The translations under genes were made by a program, and so were the position numbers. A DNA stretch of 37,072 nucleotides from an uncultured Collinsella sp. GTDB taxonomy: Bacteria > Actinomycetota > Coriobacteriia > Coriobacteriales > Coriobacteriaceae. Under the pieces are notes generated by a model. The model worked only from the letters and a program-made list of their open reading frames with translations. It ran no database searches and had not been told where the DNA came from. Where the stretch lies: positions 1-37,072 of the forward strand of contig CAUHFS010000021.1 in the NCBI GenBank assembly GCA_959605475.1. Reading direction: 5' to 3'. Below are positions 8,137-16,137 of this stretch, piece by piece (the first letter of the stretch is position 1; each line of letters begins with the position of its first letter).

Positions 8137-8173
8137 GGGGCGGAGATGCATGTACCTGCTGCATCTCCGCCCC
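8137..8173. terminator. Bidirectional terminator between convergent genes
   Basis: A perfect 14-bp stem, GGGGCGGAGATGCA at 8137-8150 and its complement at 8160-8173, with a 9-base loop. The + strand continues CTGTTTGTTG and the minus strand TTTTGC. It separates the phosphatase pair from the minus-strand DUF1015-like gene. Confidence 0.85.
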
Positions 8174-8218
8174 CTGTTTGTTGAGCTGCCGATTTTTGTG
8201 CTGGGCGGTCTGGTCTTG

Positions 8219-8902
8219 CTAGAACCGCGCGACCTGGTGCGTGAGCAGACCTGTCGGAACTTGCGGCGCGGCGCCGCTGACCTGCGCGGCGGGGAAGAGC
8301 ACGGCAACGGTAAAGTTGAACGGCTCCTTGCCGGTGTACGTTCCGGCGGCACGGGCCTCATCGGCCAGCAGCTGCGACGCCCCGGTCAGAGCGGCGGCGT
8401 AGGCGGGGTCGTCGGTCAGTGCCGGCTCCGGTGCTTGGTCGAGCATAGCGCGGATGGCCCCGACGGCGTCCTCGCGCTTGACCTCCCACGCGCGGTGCGT
8501 AATGCCCGCGGGGTCGGTGACGGCGTAGAGCGACGCGCCCTCTTTGGCGGCGCCCAGGATGATATCCATGACGGGCGAGGCCTCGTAGGCGAGCGACACG
8601 GGGCGCGGCTGCACCTTGAGCTCGGCGATCGCGCGCGCGGCGGCGGCCACGTCGGCGCTGGCATCGCCCTTGCCGTCCGCAAGTACACTCGTCGGGCAGA
8701 TCGCCACGACACCCGTCACGCGTCCCGGCTCGCCCGAGCATTCGTACACGTAATACGCCGCACCCGGGTCCTTGAGCATCAGGCCATCGGCAAGGGCTCC
8801 GCGCAGAGCATCGTTGCCGCTCAGGATGCTGCCCATTGCAGGCAGCGCCTCGAGTACGCGGTCCTGAGCCGGGCGGATGCAGGGAAACGGAAGTGCTTTC
8901 AT
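8219..8902 (-). CDS. Shortened DUF1015-like protein
   Basis: A 227-aa protein that resembles the first half of DUF1015 proteins, which are normally about 400 aa. Matching points are LPFPCIRPAQDRV near the start, GLMLKDPGAAYYVYEC (about 40-55), a strand TGVVAICPTSVL, LAYEASPVMDIILGAAKE (about 103-120) and THRAWEVKRE. The DUF1015 signature ADGHHR is replaced by LTDDPAYAAAL, so the putative active-site histidines are missing. DUF1015 genes often lie beside serC and serA in Firmicutes, and serA-serC lie 2.8 kb away here. It may be a reduced, regulatory or decaying form. The reading frame is intact. Confidence 0.6.
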   Translation of the reverse strand: MKALPFPCIRPAQDRVLEALPAMGSILSGNDALRGALADGLMLKDPGAAYYVYECSGEPGRVTGVVAICPTSVLADGKGDASADVAAAARAIAELKVQPRPVSLAYEASPVMDIILGAAKEGASLYAVTDPAGITHRAWEVKREDAVGAIRAMLDQAPEPALTDDPAYAAALTGASQLLADEARAAGTYTGKEPFNFTVAVLFPAAQVSGAAPQVPTGLLTHQVARF

Positions 8903-8941
8903 GGGCGGTCCTAACGCACGAGTCGGTTTGTTCGCGGCTTA

Positions 8942-10162
8942 TTATGCCCCAACTTGGCCGCTCGCGTCCCAGAGCACGTTATCGGCGAGCGCGATTAGCA
9001 CCTGCTGACAACGAACGATATCGGCATGGGGCACATATTCGTTGGGCTTGTGTGCGAGCGCGAGCGACCCGGGACCGTAGCTCATGCAATTGCGGTTGCC
9101 TGTCTTGCCGGCAATGACGGCGGTGTCGGTGTAGCCGGTAAAGAAGCCGACGGTCGTGTCCGCGTCCGTCACGTCATCGGCGGCACGCTTGAGCGCTGCT
9201 AGAAGGGGAGAGTTCGGGTCGCGCTCGATGGCGGGGCGGTCGCCCGTCACGGTGTAGCTGCCATGGCAACCGGGAACGGCTGCTTCGGCGACGGCGATGG
9301 CCTGCTCTACCATGCGCGTCGCGGCGGCCGTATCGGTCGGCGGGGTCAGGCGCATGTCGACCCAGACTTTGGCGCGGTCGGGTACGACGTAGGGGCGATA
9401 TCCGCCCTCGATTTGGCCAAACGTGATGGTCGAAGACCCCAGCTCATCGTGCGCGGGCAGCGCCACAAACACGCGACGGAGCGAACACACGACCTCGGCC
9501 ATGGCGGCGACGGCATCCGCGCCCTTCCACGGCTGGCTCGCATGCGCCGTTACGCCAGCCATTTCAATCTCGAACCACGTGCGCCCCTTGTGCGCCACCT
9601 GAATCTGTCCGTCGGTGGGTTCGGTGTCCAGCGCCCATTCACGCGAGCCGACCCAGCCGGCATCGATCGCGGCCTCTGAGCCGCGCATAAAGTCTTCCTC
9701 GTCGACCGAGCAGATGAGCGAAAAGCCGCGGCGGGGCAACGCGCCATCCGCCGCCACGCGCTCGAGCGTATGGATCAGTGCGGCAATAGCGCAGGCCAGG
9801 CCACCCTTCATATCGCAGGCACCGCGGCCATAGAGTTTATCGTCGCGCACAACCGCCCCAAGCGGTGCGATGTCTGCGTCCCAGCCATCGCCCAAGGTGA
9901 CGGTATCCATGTGGCAGATATAGATCAGCCGCGGCTCGTCGCTTTGGCCCGGCACGGTGACTTTAAGGTTGCGGCGCCCGGGCAGCACTTCGAGCTCCTC
10001 AATCTGCACGGCATCGAGCGCAGAACTATCAAGTTGTGCCAGCTGCTGCTCAATGAGCCTCTTAATGAAGCGCTCGATCTCGTCCTCATACGCGCCCGGG
10101 TCTGAGCTTTCGATCCGCACAAGCTCCTGCGCAAGCCGCCAGGCAAAGTCCTCATCAACCAT
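8942..10162 (-). CDS. M20-family metallopeptidase (ArgE/DapE/CPG2-like)
   Basis: A 406-aa M20 peptidase. Metal ligands are visible in order: HMDTV (H84, D86), GRGACDMKGG (D117), SVDEED (E155 base and E156), ALDTEP (D179), and a C-terminal histidine in ALAHKPNEYV. The dimerisation lid begins around HKGRTWFEIEMAGVTAHAS. It hydrolyses an amide bond such as an N-acyl amino acid or dipeptide; the exact substrate is open. I chose the ATG at 10162 with GAGG 9 bases upstream, over an in-frame TTG at 10192. It is 39 bases upstream of the DUF1015-like gene on the same strand, so the two may form an operon. Confidence 0.88.
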   Translation of the reverse strand: MVDEDFAWRLAQELVRIESSDPGAYEDEIERFIKRLIEQQLAQLDSSALDAVQIEELEVLPGRRNLKVTVPGQSDEPRLIYICHMDTVTLGDGWDADIAPLGAVVRDDKLYGRGACDMKGGLACAIAALIHTLERVAADGALPRRGFSLICSVDEEDFMRGSEAAIDAGWVGSREWALDTEPTDGQIQVAHKGRTWFEIEMAGVTAHASQPWKGADAVAAMAEVVCSLRRVFVALPAHDELGSSTITFGQIEGGYRPYVVPDRAKVWVDMRLTPPTDTAAATRMVEQAIAVAEAAVPGCHGSYTVTGDRPAIERDPNSPLLAALKRAADDVTDADTTVGFFTGYTDTAVIAGKTGNRNCMSYGPGSLALAHKPNEYVPHADIVRCQQVLIALADNVLWDASGQVGA

Positions 10163-10316
10163 ATGCAACCTCACAATCAGTTTGCTTTCCAAACCGATTG
10201 TAAGCCTCCTGAGAGATCCGCGACGTGGGCGTGGCAGTATTTACCGTTCGCAGGCCGAGCCAGTGCGTTTGCCGTCCGAGCGGGTTCACAAGCGACGCAG
10301 CGGGTACGTACCCTTC

Positions 10317-11366
10317 ATGGACGACATGCTGTGCGACATATCTGCCTTTCGGTATCACCGGATACCTCCACAGGTCTTGGCAATAATGCCGGACCTGCCC
10401 GATTCTGCGGACGATCCGCGCAGGGAGCACCTATGTGAGCATCCGCTCGTCACGCATTTCCTGGGCACCCCGTTACACGTGTTGGCGCAGGGCAGCTGCG
10501 GACGTAAGGGCGATCGCATTGTCAGGCATGTTTGGAACGGGGAGAGGCCGTTTGATTCCATGCGACAGACAGAGTTTGGCCTCGATGTCGCGTCCCCGCT
10601 CTTTACCCTGCTGACCCTGGCTTCCTCGGTCTCAAACGAGCGTTTAATCATGTGCATGTATGAGATGTGCGGCACCTTTGCCGTGTGCAAGATTGCGCCT
10701 CAGGTAAAGTCGGCACTTGTGCAGGCATATGGGGACCGGTGGGGTGACGCACGGTTGGGTTGGGAAAATGTAAAGGATGTCTCGGGGAATCCAACGGACC
10801 TGTGGAAACGACCGCCCTTGATCGAGTTCTCTGAACTTACAGAGTACGTCGATAAGGTCCGGGGGCTCCGCGGCGCTAAATCGTTCACACGTGCCGCGAA
10901 GTGCATTAGGGGGGTGGCGGCATCGCCGCTCGAGGTCCAGGCTTCGATGCTGTTTGGCCTTACGAGGTTGCGCGGCGGCGAAGGGCTGCGCCTTACCAAT
11001 AACGTCGAGATTCGCTTGACGCGCAGCGCCCGCCTGATTTCGGGGCTTGATAGGCGCTATGCCGATATTCTGCTGGCAAATAAGGACGGCAGCCGAGAGT
11101 GCCTGGTTGAATGCCAAGGTAAAGCCATACACGGATCCATAGAATCCAAGATCTCGGACTCCGATCGAACGACGGCTTTGCAAGCCATGGGATATCCCGT
11201 CGTTCTGATGACCTATGGTCAGCTGGCCGATTCCGATGCCTTCCGCGTGGTGATGGAGCTCATCATGTCCTATCTCGATGTGCCGCTGAAAGACAAGACG
11301 CCGCGGCAGCAGGAGCTCGAACGGCGGCTTCGTGAGGAGATTTTTATCGATTGGGCGGGAATGTAG
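10317..11366 (+). CDS. PD-(D/E)XK-like nuclease candidate, paralogue of 889-2079
   Basis: About 349 aa from the ATG at 10317. The frame stays open upstream over the M20 gene, and no start has a good ribosome site, so the N-terminus is uncertain (GTG at 10263 is another option). The C-terminal half has SPLE (203-206), YADILLANK (D250) and LVECQG (E265), in the order of DUF559/Vsr-type nucleases, followed by TTALQAMGYPVVLMTY. The N-terminal half contains LFTLLTLASSVSNERLI and YEMCGTFAV, aligning with the gene at 889-2079. It sits, on the opposite strand, between the M20/DUF1015 pair and serA, as if inserted. Function unknown; a defence-related role is only an inference. Confidence 0.6.
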   Translation: MDDMLCDISAFRYHRIPPQVLAIMPDLPDSADDPRREHLCEHPLVTHFLGTPLHVLAQGSCGRKGDRIVRHVWNGERPFDSMRQTEFGLDVASPLFTLLTLASSVSNERLIMCMYEMCGTFAVCKIAPQVKSALVQAYGDRWGDARLGWENVKDVSGNPTDLWKRPPLIEFSELTEYVDKVRGLRGAKSFTRAAKCIRGVAASPLEVQASMLFGLTRLRGGEGLRLTNNVEIRLTRSARLISGLDRRYADILLANKDGSRECLVECQGKAIHGSIESKISDSDRTTALQAMGYPVVLMTYGQLADSDAFRVVMELIMSYLDVPLKDKTPRQQELERRLREEIFIDWAGM

Positions 11367-11643
11367 CCGCGCGGGCGGAAAATGGTCGCGCGGACTAGAG
11401 TTTTGGTCGCAAAATACTTATATTTTGCCTTGGACGGGCCTTAAAAATGCTACCTAGAATAAGTTGTTTCGGAAAATGGACAGTCAACTTACATTCGGCA
11501 CATAGAGACCGATTTTTACCTACTAAAGTCCCTGATAAAGCTGTTTATCAAAGCGGGTGTGCTTAGCGACTGGAGCCTCACTATCGATTATCTGAAAAAA
11601 CTTGTTCTGGGTATCATTTTAAAGTCGTCCGGAGCAACAAAAT
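11367..11643. other. Intergenic region, no gene seen; 20-bp palindrome at 11409-11428
   Basis: AT-richer than its surroundings. A palindrome GCAAAATA-CTTA-TATTTTGC lies 43 bases past the stop of the nuclease-like gene. The rest has many stops in all frames and no RNA gene that I recognise. Confidence 0.4.
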
Positions 11644-11673
11644 CGCCCCCCGTTTCGTGAAAACGGGGGGGCG
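11644..11673 (-). terminator. Terminator downstream of serA
   Basis: CGCCCCCCGTTT at 11644-11655 pairs with AAACGGGGGGGCG at 11661-11673. On the minus strand the stem is followed by ATTTTGTTG. It lies 41 bases past the serA stop codon. Confidence 0.8.
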
Positions 11674-11713
11674 AATGGGCTTCGTGGTCTGTCTGGCAGG
11701 CTTGGCACCGGCG

Positions 11714-12877
11714 CTATTTAATCACGCGCACGCGATACATCGACGGAATCTGCTTGAGCGCCTCGATCGTGCTGCCGTCCAGGTGCTCATCGGTGTCGAA
11801 CATGGTGTAGGCGTTCTCGCCAGCGGACTCGTTGGTCATGCGCTGCACGTTGGCGTTGTCCTTGGCGAGAATGGCCGTGATCTGGCCGATCATGTTGGGC
11901 ACGTTGGCATGCAGGCAGGCAATGCGGCTTGCGGCGCGCGCCTTGCCCATGCTGCAGGCGGGGTAGTTGACGCTGTGCGCGATGTTGCCGTTTTCCAGGT
12001 AATCCTTGAGCTCGCTGATGGCCATGTCGGCGCAGTTGGCCTCGGCCTCGCCGGTGCCGGCGCCCGAATGCGTGGTGATAAACGTGTTGGGCATCTTGAC
12101 GGTCTTGGGCGTGGCAAAGTCGCAGCTAAACCAGCTGAGCTTGCCCTCGCGCAGGGCAGCGTCGACGGCGTCCTCGTCAATGATGGTTTCGCGCGCGTAG
12201 TTGATGAGCACGGCGTCGGGCGCCAGCAGGTCGATCTGCTCGGTGCTGATCATGCCGATGGTGTCTGCCTTGCTGGGCACGTGCACGGTGAGGTAGTCGC
12301 AGCCGCGGCACAGATCCTCGAGCGTGCCCACGCGCTGCACCTCGCGGCTCAGCACCCACGCGTGCTCGACGGAAATGAACGGATCGTAGCCGTAGACGTC
12401 CATACCCAGGTCGACGCAGGCGTTGGCGACCTTGGAGCCCACGTTGCCCAGGCCGATGACGCCGATGCGCTTGCCCTTGAGCTCGCGGCCCACAAAGGCC
12501 TTCTTGGCCTTTTCGGCATCGACCTGAATCTCGGGGTCGTCGGCGTTGTTGCGCACCCAGTTCATCGACTGCACGACGCCGCGGCTCGAAAGCACCAGCA
12601 TGCCCAGGACGAGCTCCTTGACGGCGTTGCTGTTGGCGCCGGGGGAGTTAAAGACGACGACGCCCTTCTTGGCGTACTCCTCGACGGGGATGTTGTTGAC
12701 GCCGGCGCCGCAGCGGGCGATGGCGCGGATGCCCTCGGGCAGCTCGTAGCCGTGCAGGTCGGTGGAACGCATCAGGATGGCGTCGGCCTCCTCGGCGGTG
12801 CTCACAAACTCGTAGCCCTCGCCAAACTCGACTTCGCCGTCTTTGGTGATGTCGTCGATGGTCTTGATCTTGCGCAT
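11714..12877 (-). CDS. serA: D-3-phosphoglycerate dehydrogenase
   Basis: A 387-aa NAD-dependent dehydrogenase that oxidises 3-phosphoglycerate to 3-phosphohydroxypyruvate, the first step of serine synthesis. Substrate-side motifs IARCGAGVNNI and FNSPGANSNAV lie around 70-100. The NAD-binding Rossmann motif VIGLGNVGSKVA lies near 145. TTHSGAGTGEAE carries the catalytic histidine. The last 70 residues form an ACT domain (starting at NVPNMIGQIT), the usual site for serine feedback. The ATG at 12877 has AAGGAG 7 bases upstream. It follows serC on the same strand with a 69-base gap, so the two probably share a transcript ending at 11644-11673. Confidence 0.95.
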   Translation of the reverse strand: MRKIKTIDDITKDGEVEFGEGYEFVSTAEEADAILMRSTDLHGYELPEGIRAIARCGAGVNNIPVEEYAKKGVVVFNSPGANSNAVKELVLGMLVLSSRGVVQSMNWVRNNADDPEIQVDAEKAKKAFVGRELKGKRIGVIGLGNVGSKVANACVDLGMDVYGYDPFISVEHAWVLSREVQRVGTLEDLCRGCDYLTVHVPSKADTIGMISTEQIDLLAPDAVLINYARETIIDEDAVDAALREGKLSWFSCDFATPKTVKMPNTFITTHSGAGTGEAEANCADMAISELKDYLENGNIAHSVNYPACSMGKARAASRIACLHANVPNMIGQITAILAKDNANVQRMTNESAGENAYTMFDTDEHLDGSTIEALKQIPSMYRVRVIK

Positions 12878-12946
12878 GGAAAACTCCTTAGCAGGTTTGT
12901 TTGAAACAAGTGGTTTGAAGTGGCTGGTCGGCCCGCGGGTTGCGGG

Positions 12947-14071
12947 CTAGTTAGATCGCGGGCTCAAACTATGCTGCGCTTCGAAGTCCTTCATGTACGT
13001 GGCCAGCGCCTGAACGTCTTCCATGGTGACGGCGTTGTAGACGCTGGCGCGCATGCCGCCCACCAGACGATGGCCCTTGACGTTTTGAATCTGGTGCTCG
13101 GCCGCGCCTGTGACAAAGGCCGTGTCGAGTTCGGCGTCGCCGGTGCGGAAGGTGACGTTGGCGATGGAGCGGCTGCCGGCCTGCGTGGTGCCATGGAACA
13201 GCTCGCTGTGCTCGAGCAGGTCGTAGAGCAGGTTGGCCTTGGCCCAGTTGCGCTCGGCCATGGCGGTAAGTCCGCCGGTCTCCTCGACCCAGCGGAATAC
13301 CTTGCCGCATACGTAGATGCCAAAGGTGTTAGGCGTGTTGAGCATGGAGCCCTTGGCGGCCTGGGTCTTGAGGTCCAGGTACTGCGGCGTCTGCACAAAG
13401 GCGGGGCCTTCGGCGATGAGGTCGTCGCGAACGATGACCACGGTCACGCCCGCGGCACCGGCGTTTTTCTGCGCGCCGGCGTAGATGAGCCCGTAGCGCT
13501 CAACGTCGAGCGGCTGCGACAGAAAACAGCTCGAGACATCGGCGACCAGCGGCACATCGCCGCAAGCGGGCAGCTCGTGGTACATGGTGCCAAAGATGGT
13601 GTTGTTCTGGCAGATGTAGACGTAGTCGAGGCCTTCGCCCGCGGCCTCGGCGGCAATGCGTGCGTTGAGGTCGGCCATGTAGGGAATGCGGTCGAAGTTG
13701 GTGTCCTCGGAGCTCGCGAGCAGCACGGCCTCACCGTACTTGGCGGCCTCCTTGTACGCCTTGTTGGCAAAGTTGCCGGTCACGACGTAGCCGGCGCGGC
13801 CGCGGCGCATGAGGTTCATGGGGATGCCCGCAAACTGCAGCGTGGCGCCGCCCTGCAAAAACAGGACGCGGTAGTTGTCGGGGATGCTCAGCAGACGGCG
13901 CAGGGTTGCCTCGGCGTCGTTGATAATCTGCTGGTACATGCTAGATCGATGGCTCATCTCGAGCACGGACATGCCGCAACCGCGGTAGTCCATCATCTCG
14001 TCGGCGATCTCGGCGAGCACGCTTGTAGGCAGCGCGGCCGGGCCAGCTGAGAAGTTGTGCACACGTGCCAT
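12947..14071 (-). CDS. serC: Phosphoserine aminotransferase
   Basis: A 374-aa PLP enzyme making phosphoserine from 3-phosphohydroxypyruvate and glutamate. Clear family motifs are HNFSAGPAALP at the start, MSHRSSMYQQII, FLQGGATLQF (72-80), the phosphate-contact segment TGNFANKAYKEA, and IYAGAQKNAG with the Schiff-base lysine K202. The C-terminus ends with VGGMRASVYNAV, which holds the carboxylate-binding arginine. The ATG at 14071 has GAGGGG upstream. It is the first gene of the serC-serA pair. Length and motifs are ordinary. Confidence 0.96.
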   Translation of the reverse strand: MARVHNFSAGPAALPTSVLAEIADEMMDYRGCGMSVLEMSHRSSMYQQIINDAEATLRRLLSIPDNYRVLFLQGGATLQFAGIPMNLMRRGRAGYVVTGNFANKAYKEAAKYGEAVLLASSEDTNFDRIPYMADLNARIAAEAAGEGLDYVYICQNNTIFGTMYHELPACGDVPLVADVSSCFLSQPLDVERYGLIYAGAQKNAGAAGVTVVIVRDDLIAEGPAFVQTPQYLDLKTQAAKGSMLNTPNTFGIYVCGKVFRWVEETGGLTAMAERNWAKANLLYDLLEHSELFHGTTQAGSRSIANVTFRTGDAELDTAFVTGAAEHQIQNVKGHRLVGGMRASVYNAVTMEDVQALATYMKDFEAQHSLSPRSN

Positions 14072-14201
14072 CTTCTAGTTCCCCTCGTAGTCGTTTGAAC
14101 GTTCGGGATACTTTAGCACAGTGGAGCGTCAGGCGCGACCGAATCACAGCAAAACCCGAGTGCGCCGCTATGATTTACAGGATGGTTACATGGGGGAGGG
14201 A

Positions 14202-14375
14202 TTATCTCGAGGCTCGTATCCGATCCGCCTCGGCCTTTGCTTGTTTCCAGGGGCGTACGCGACCGTTGGTGAGGTCGTCGTAGCCACGAGCGATGGCACG
14301 TTGAATGTGATCTTCGCGTTCCTGAATGGTAGTTAGTGCGCGCGTCTGATCAGAAATAGACTTTACGACAGACAT
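14202..14375 (-). CDS. Small orphan antitoxin-like protein, 57 aa
   Basis: A 57-aa basic protein starting MSVVKSISDQTR. The ATG at 14375 has AAGGAG 7 bases upstream; a longer frame from 14504 lacks one. The C-terminal half, IARGYDDLTNGRVRPWKQA, resembles the toxin-binding tail of type II antitoxins, where a GxxDxxxGRV-type segment is common. No toxin gene is visible next to it. An inverted repeat, ACATAGA at 14388-14394 and TCTATGT at 14409-14415, lies just upstream and could be an operator. It sits between serC and the BREX locus. It may be the remnant of a toxin-antitoxin pair or an unrelated small protein. Confidence 0.5.
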   Translation of the reverse strand: MSVVKSISDQTRALTTIQEREDHIQRAIARGYDDLTNGRVRPWKQAKAEADRIRASR

Positions 14376-14559
14376 ATGAAGCTCCTTACATAGAAGCATA
14401 TGTATAACTCTATGTTGAATATAGCGGAGGATGGCGTTGGGCGTGTGCGTGCCTGCATTCGTAAGCGCGGTTGTCTGGCAAGTGTGATTTGGGGACCTCG
14501 TCAAAGCTTCTGAGCTGCGAAAATGACCGTTAACCGGATTTAATTTTGTTGCTCAACAT

Positions 14560-14645
14560 TTGACACTCTGGGCGTGGTAACTTTTTTACTAACAGGTATG
14601 ATTATTGTCATGTGCGCCGCACCTGCCTGCCGGGTTGCGGCGCAC
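14560..14645 (+). promoter_or_regulatory. Candidate BREX promoter and leader hairpin
   Basis: A TTGACA box at 14560-14565 is followed after 19 bases by TTTACT. Downstream, a perfect 10-bp stem, GTGCGCCGCA at 14612-14621 and its complement at 14636-14645, lies in the presumed 5' leader of brxA. A near copy of the first box region (TTTGACAC, then CCTTGGAGCGTG) recurs at 14657. The hairpin has no T-tract, so it is more likely a regulatory or stabilising fold. The promoter call is weak. Confidence 0.35.
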
Positions 14646-14705
14646 TTGTGACAGCCTTTGACACCCTTGGAGCGTGTACTGTGGATATAACCACAAAAAG
14701 CGTTC

Positions 14706-14715
14706 GGGGGGGGGG
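14706..14715 (+). repeat. G10 homopolymer tract at the 5' end of brxA, candidate phase-variation switch
   Basis: Ten G residues directly precede TG, so the last G forms the GTG at 14715. Upstream, GTG at 14681 has GGAG 8 bases before it and reads MDITTKSVR into the tract. At G10 this frame continues GGGAHPRAIPPA and stops at TGA 14744-14746. With nine or twelve Gs it would run straight into VLTREQFLPHEM, the brxA body. Long G tracts are classic slipped-strand sites, and a G tract in pglX is known to switch the Pgl system of Streptomyces coelicolor. Confidence 0.8.
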
Positions 14716-15365
14716 TGCTCACCCGCGAGCAATTCCTCCCGCATGAGATGCGCATCGTCGCTGCCCTGCGTATACAGGGCGCAAGCGACGAGCAGGTCAT
14801 TGTACGCGTAAAGAGCGAGAACCTCTTTCAATATCCCACGGAGCGCATGGCCGCCAACCGCGCAACCGTGTGCCTTCGCCGCCTCGACGCCATGGTGCCC
14901 ACAGACGCCGCATGCGCCGCGCGTGGCATCGACCCCAAAACCGCCGTCGAGGCTGCGTCATCCCTAACCAGCCTCATGGCATCCGGCACTCCCACGCAGG
15001 CGGACCAGGCCATCTTCTATAGCATGATTTGCCGCTACGATATCGTGCGCGAGCTCGTGCTCGTCGAGGTAGGGGAGCGCCTGCAAAACTTCGATTATGC
15101 CTTTACGGCGGTTGACCTCAACGCCTTTATGACACGCTTTACCACGGAGTATCCGGACGCGGCCCGCTGGACCGAGGCCACGGTAAAGCGCATTAAGGGC
15201 TCGCTCCGCCAGACGCTCCGCCATGCCGGCCTTATCGGCGAGGGCCAGGGCCCGGAGTCCGAGCGCCTGTCACCACTCTTCCTCGATTCCGATGTCGAGC
15301 GAGCCTTGGTTCAGCTGGGCGAGCAGTCGCTTATCGCGGCCCTTACCGGCAGGGCAGTGATGTAG
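14715..15365 (+). CDS. brxA: BREX protein BrxA (DUF1819), 5' end disrupted by G10 tract
   Basis: A 216-aa reading from GTG 14715. The body matches DUF1819/BrxA: LPHEMRIVAALRIQG (about 8-22), ENLFQYPTERMAANRA (35-50), and a helical C-terminal half. BrxA is a small DNA-binding protein with winged-helix-like domains, part of type 1 BREX. At this start the spacing from any ribosome site consists only of the G tract, and the usual 8-10 residues before LTREQ are missing. The better start is GTG 14681 with GGAG, out of frame at G10 and in frame at G9 (22.8 kDa-scale protein about 11 residues longer). So the gene may be OFF, or only weakly translated, in the sequenced cells. brxB starts one base after its stop. 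Confidence 0.85.
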   Translation: MLTREQFLPHEMRIVAALRIQGASDEQVIVRVKSENLFQYPTERMAANRATVCLRRLDAMVPTDAACAARGIDPKTAVEAASSLTSLMASGTPTQADQAIFYSMICRYDIVRELVLVEVGERLQNFDYAFTAVDLNAFMTRFTTEYPDAARWTEATVKRIKGSLRQTLRHAGLIGEGQGPESERLSPLFLDSDVERALVQLGEQSLIAALTGRAVM

Positions 15366-15366
15366 C

Positions 15367-16059
15367 GTGGCTCCCGTCAAAAGCGCCGTCGACCCTGTTA
15401 TCACCCCGGCGACCGATCTCACCACCAATATCGGCATCCATTCCCGCAAGAGCGTCGTGGCGGCGCATGCCCGCTCCGAGCGTGCCTGTCAGGAATTTGA
15501 GCGCCGTGCGCAGCTTCTGCGCGAGTGCCTGTGCAGCGAGGACTTTTTGGCCAACAAGGGCATAGGCAATGAGATCGGCTTCCACACTTTTTGCTATGAC
15601 CCCGCGCTGGAGTTTGAGGCGCGTGCATTATTTGACACCCTTTCACGCGATGCCGAGGCCGGCAAGCTTCCATGCACGCTCAAGGTCGTGAACCTTTACG
15701 ACGCCGTGCTGGCAATTCTCGAAAAGCGCCGGGTCCTCAAGGCTATCCAGCGCCAAGAGGAGCGCCGCGGTACCCAGCGCGTGCTCGAGGACGTGGCCAA
15801 GTTCGCCTCGCCCGAGAAAGTTGCCGCGTACATCCTTGAGCAGACCGAGCCGTTCGCGCCCAGAGACGTCATTCTCCTCACCGGCGCGGGCGAGGTCTTC
15901 CCATTCTTTCGCATGCACACGCTTCTCCACTGCATGCTTGCGGATTTTGATGAGGTGCCTGTGGTCGCTGCCTATCCGGGCAGCTTCAACGGCTCTTCTT
16001 TCCAGCTCTTTAACCGTCTGCCGGCCGATAACTACTACCGCGCCATCGATATCTCGTAA
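15367..16059 (+). CDS. brxB: BREX protein BrxB (DUF1788)
   Basis: A 230-aa protein of the DUF1788/BrxB family. Recognisable points are FLANKGIGNEIGFHTFCYDP (about 58-77), LYDAVLAILEKR, and the C-terminal LLTGAGEVFPFFRMHTLL followed by PVVAAYPGSFNG and NYYRAIDIS. The family has a P-loop-ATPase-like C-terminal region without a clear Walker A motif, and is required for type 1 BREX, where it interacts with the other Brx proteins. The start is GTG at 15367, one base after the brxA stop, so translation is probably coupled to brxA; a brxA frameshift would then also lower BrxB. Confidence 0.92.
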   Translation: MAPVKSAVDPVITPATDLTTNIGIHSRKSVVAAHARSERACQEFERRAQLLRECLCSEDFLANKGIGNEIGFHTFCYDPALEFEARALFDTLSRDAEAGKLPCTLKVVNLYDAVLAILEKRRVLKAIQRQEERRGTQRVLEDVAKFASPEKVAAYILEQTEPFAPRDVILLTGAGEVFPFFRMHTLLHCMLADFDEVPVVAAYPGSFNGSSFQLFNRLPADNYYRAIDIS

Positions 16060-16137
16060 GCACGGCTTCCCGCAGACAAGGCCCCGCCGCCGGTAACAAC
16101 CCTTTGCCATAACGTTCCCAAACCCAAAGGAGCACCC

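Noticed and set aside
11657..14050. Long + strand frames of about 415 and 376 codons
   Set aside because: Antisense shadows of serA and serC, which have clear catalytic motifs on the minus strand.
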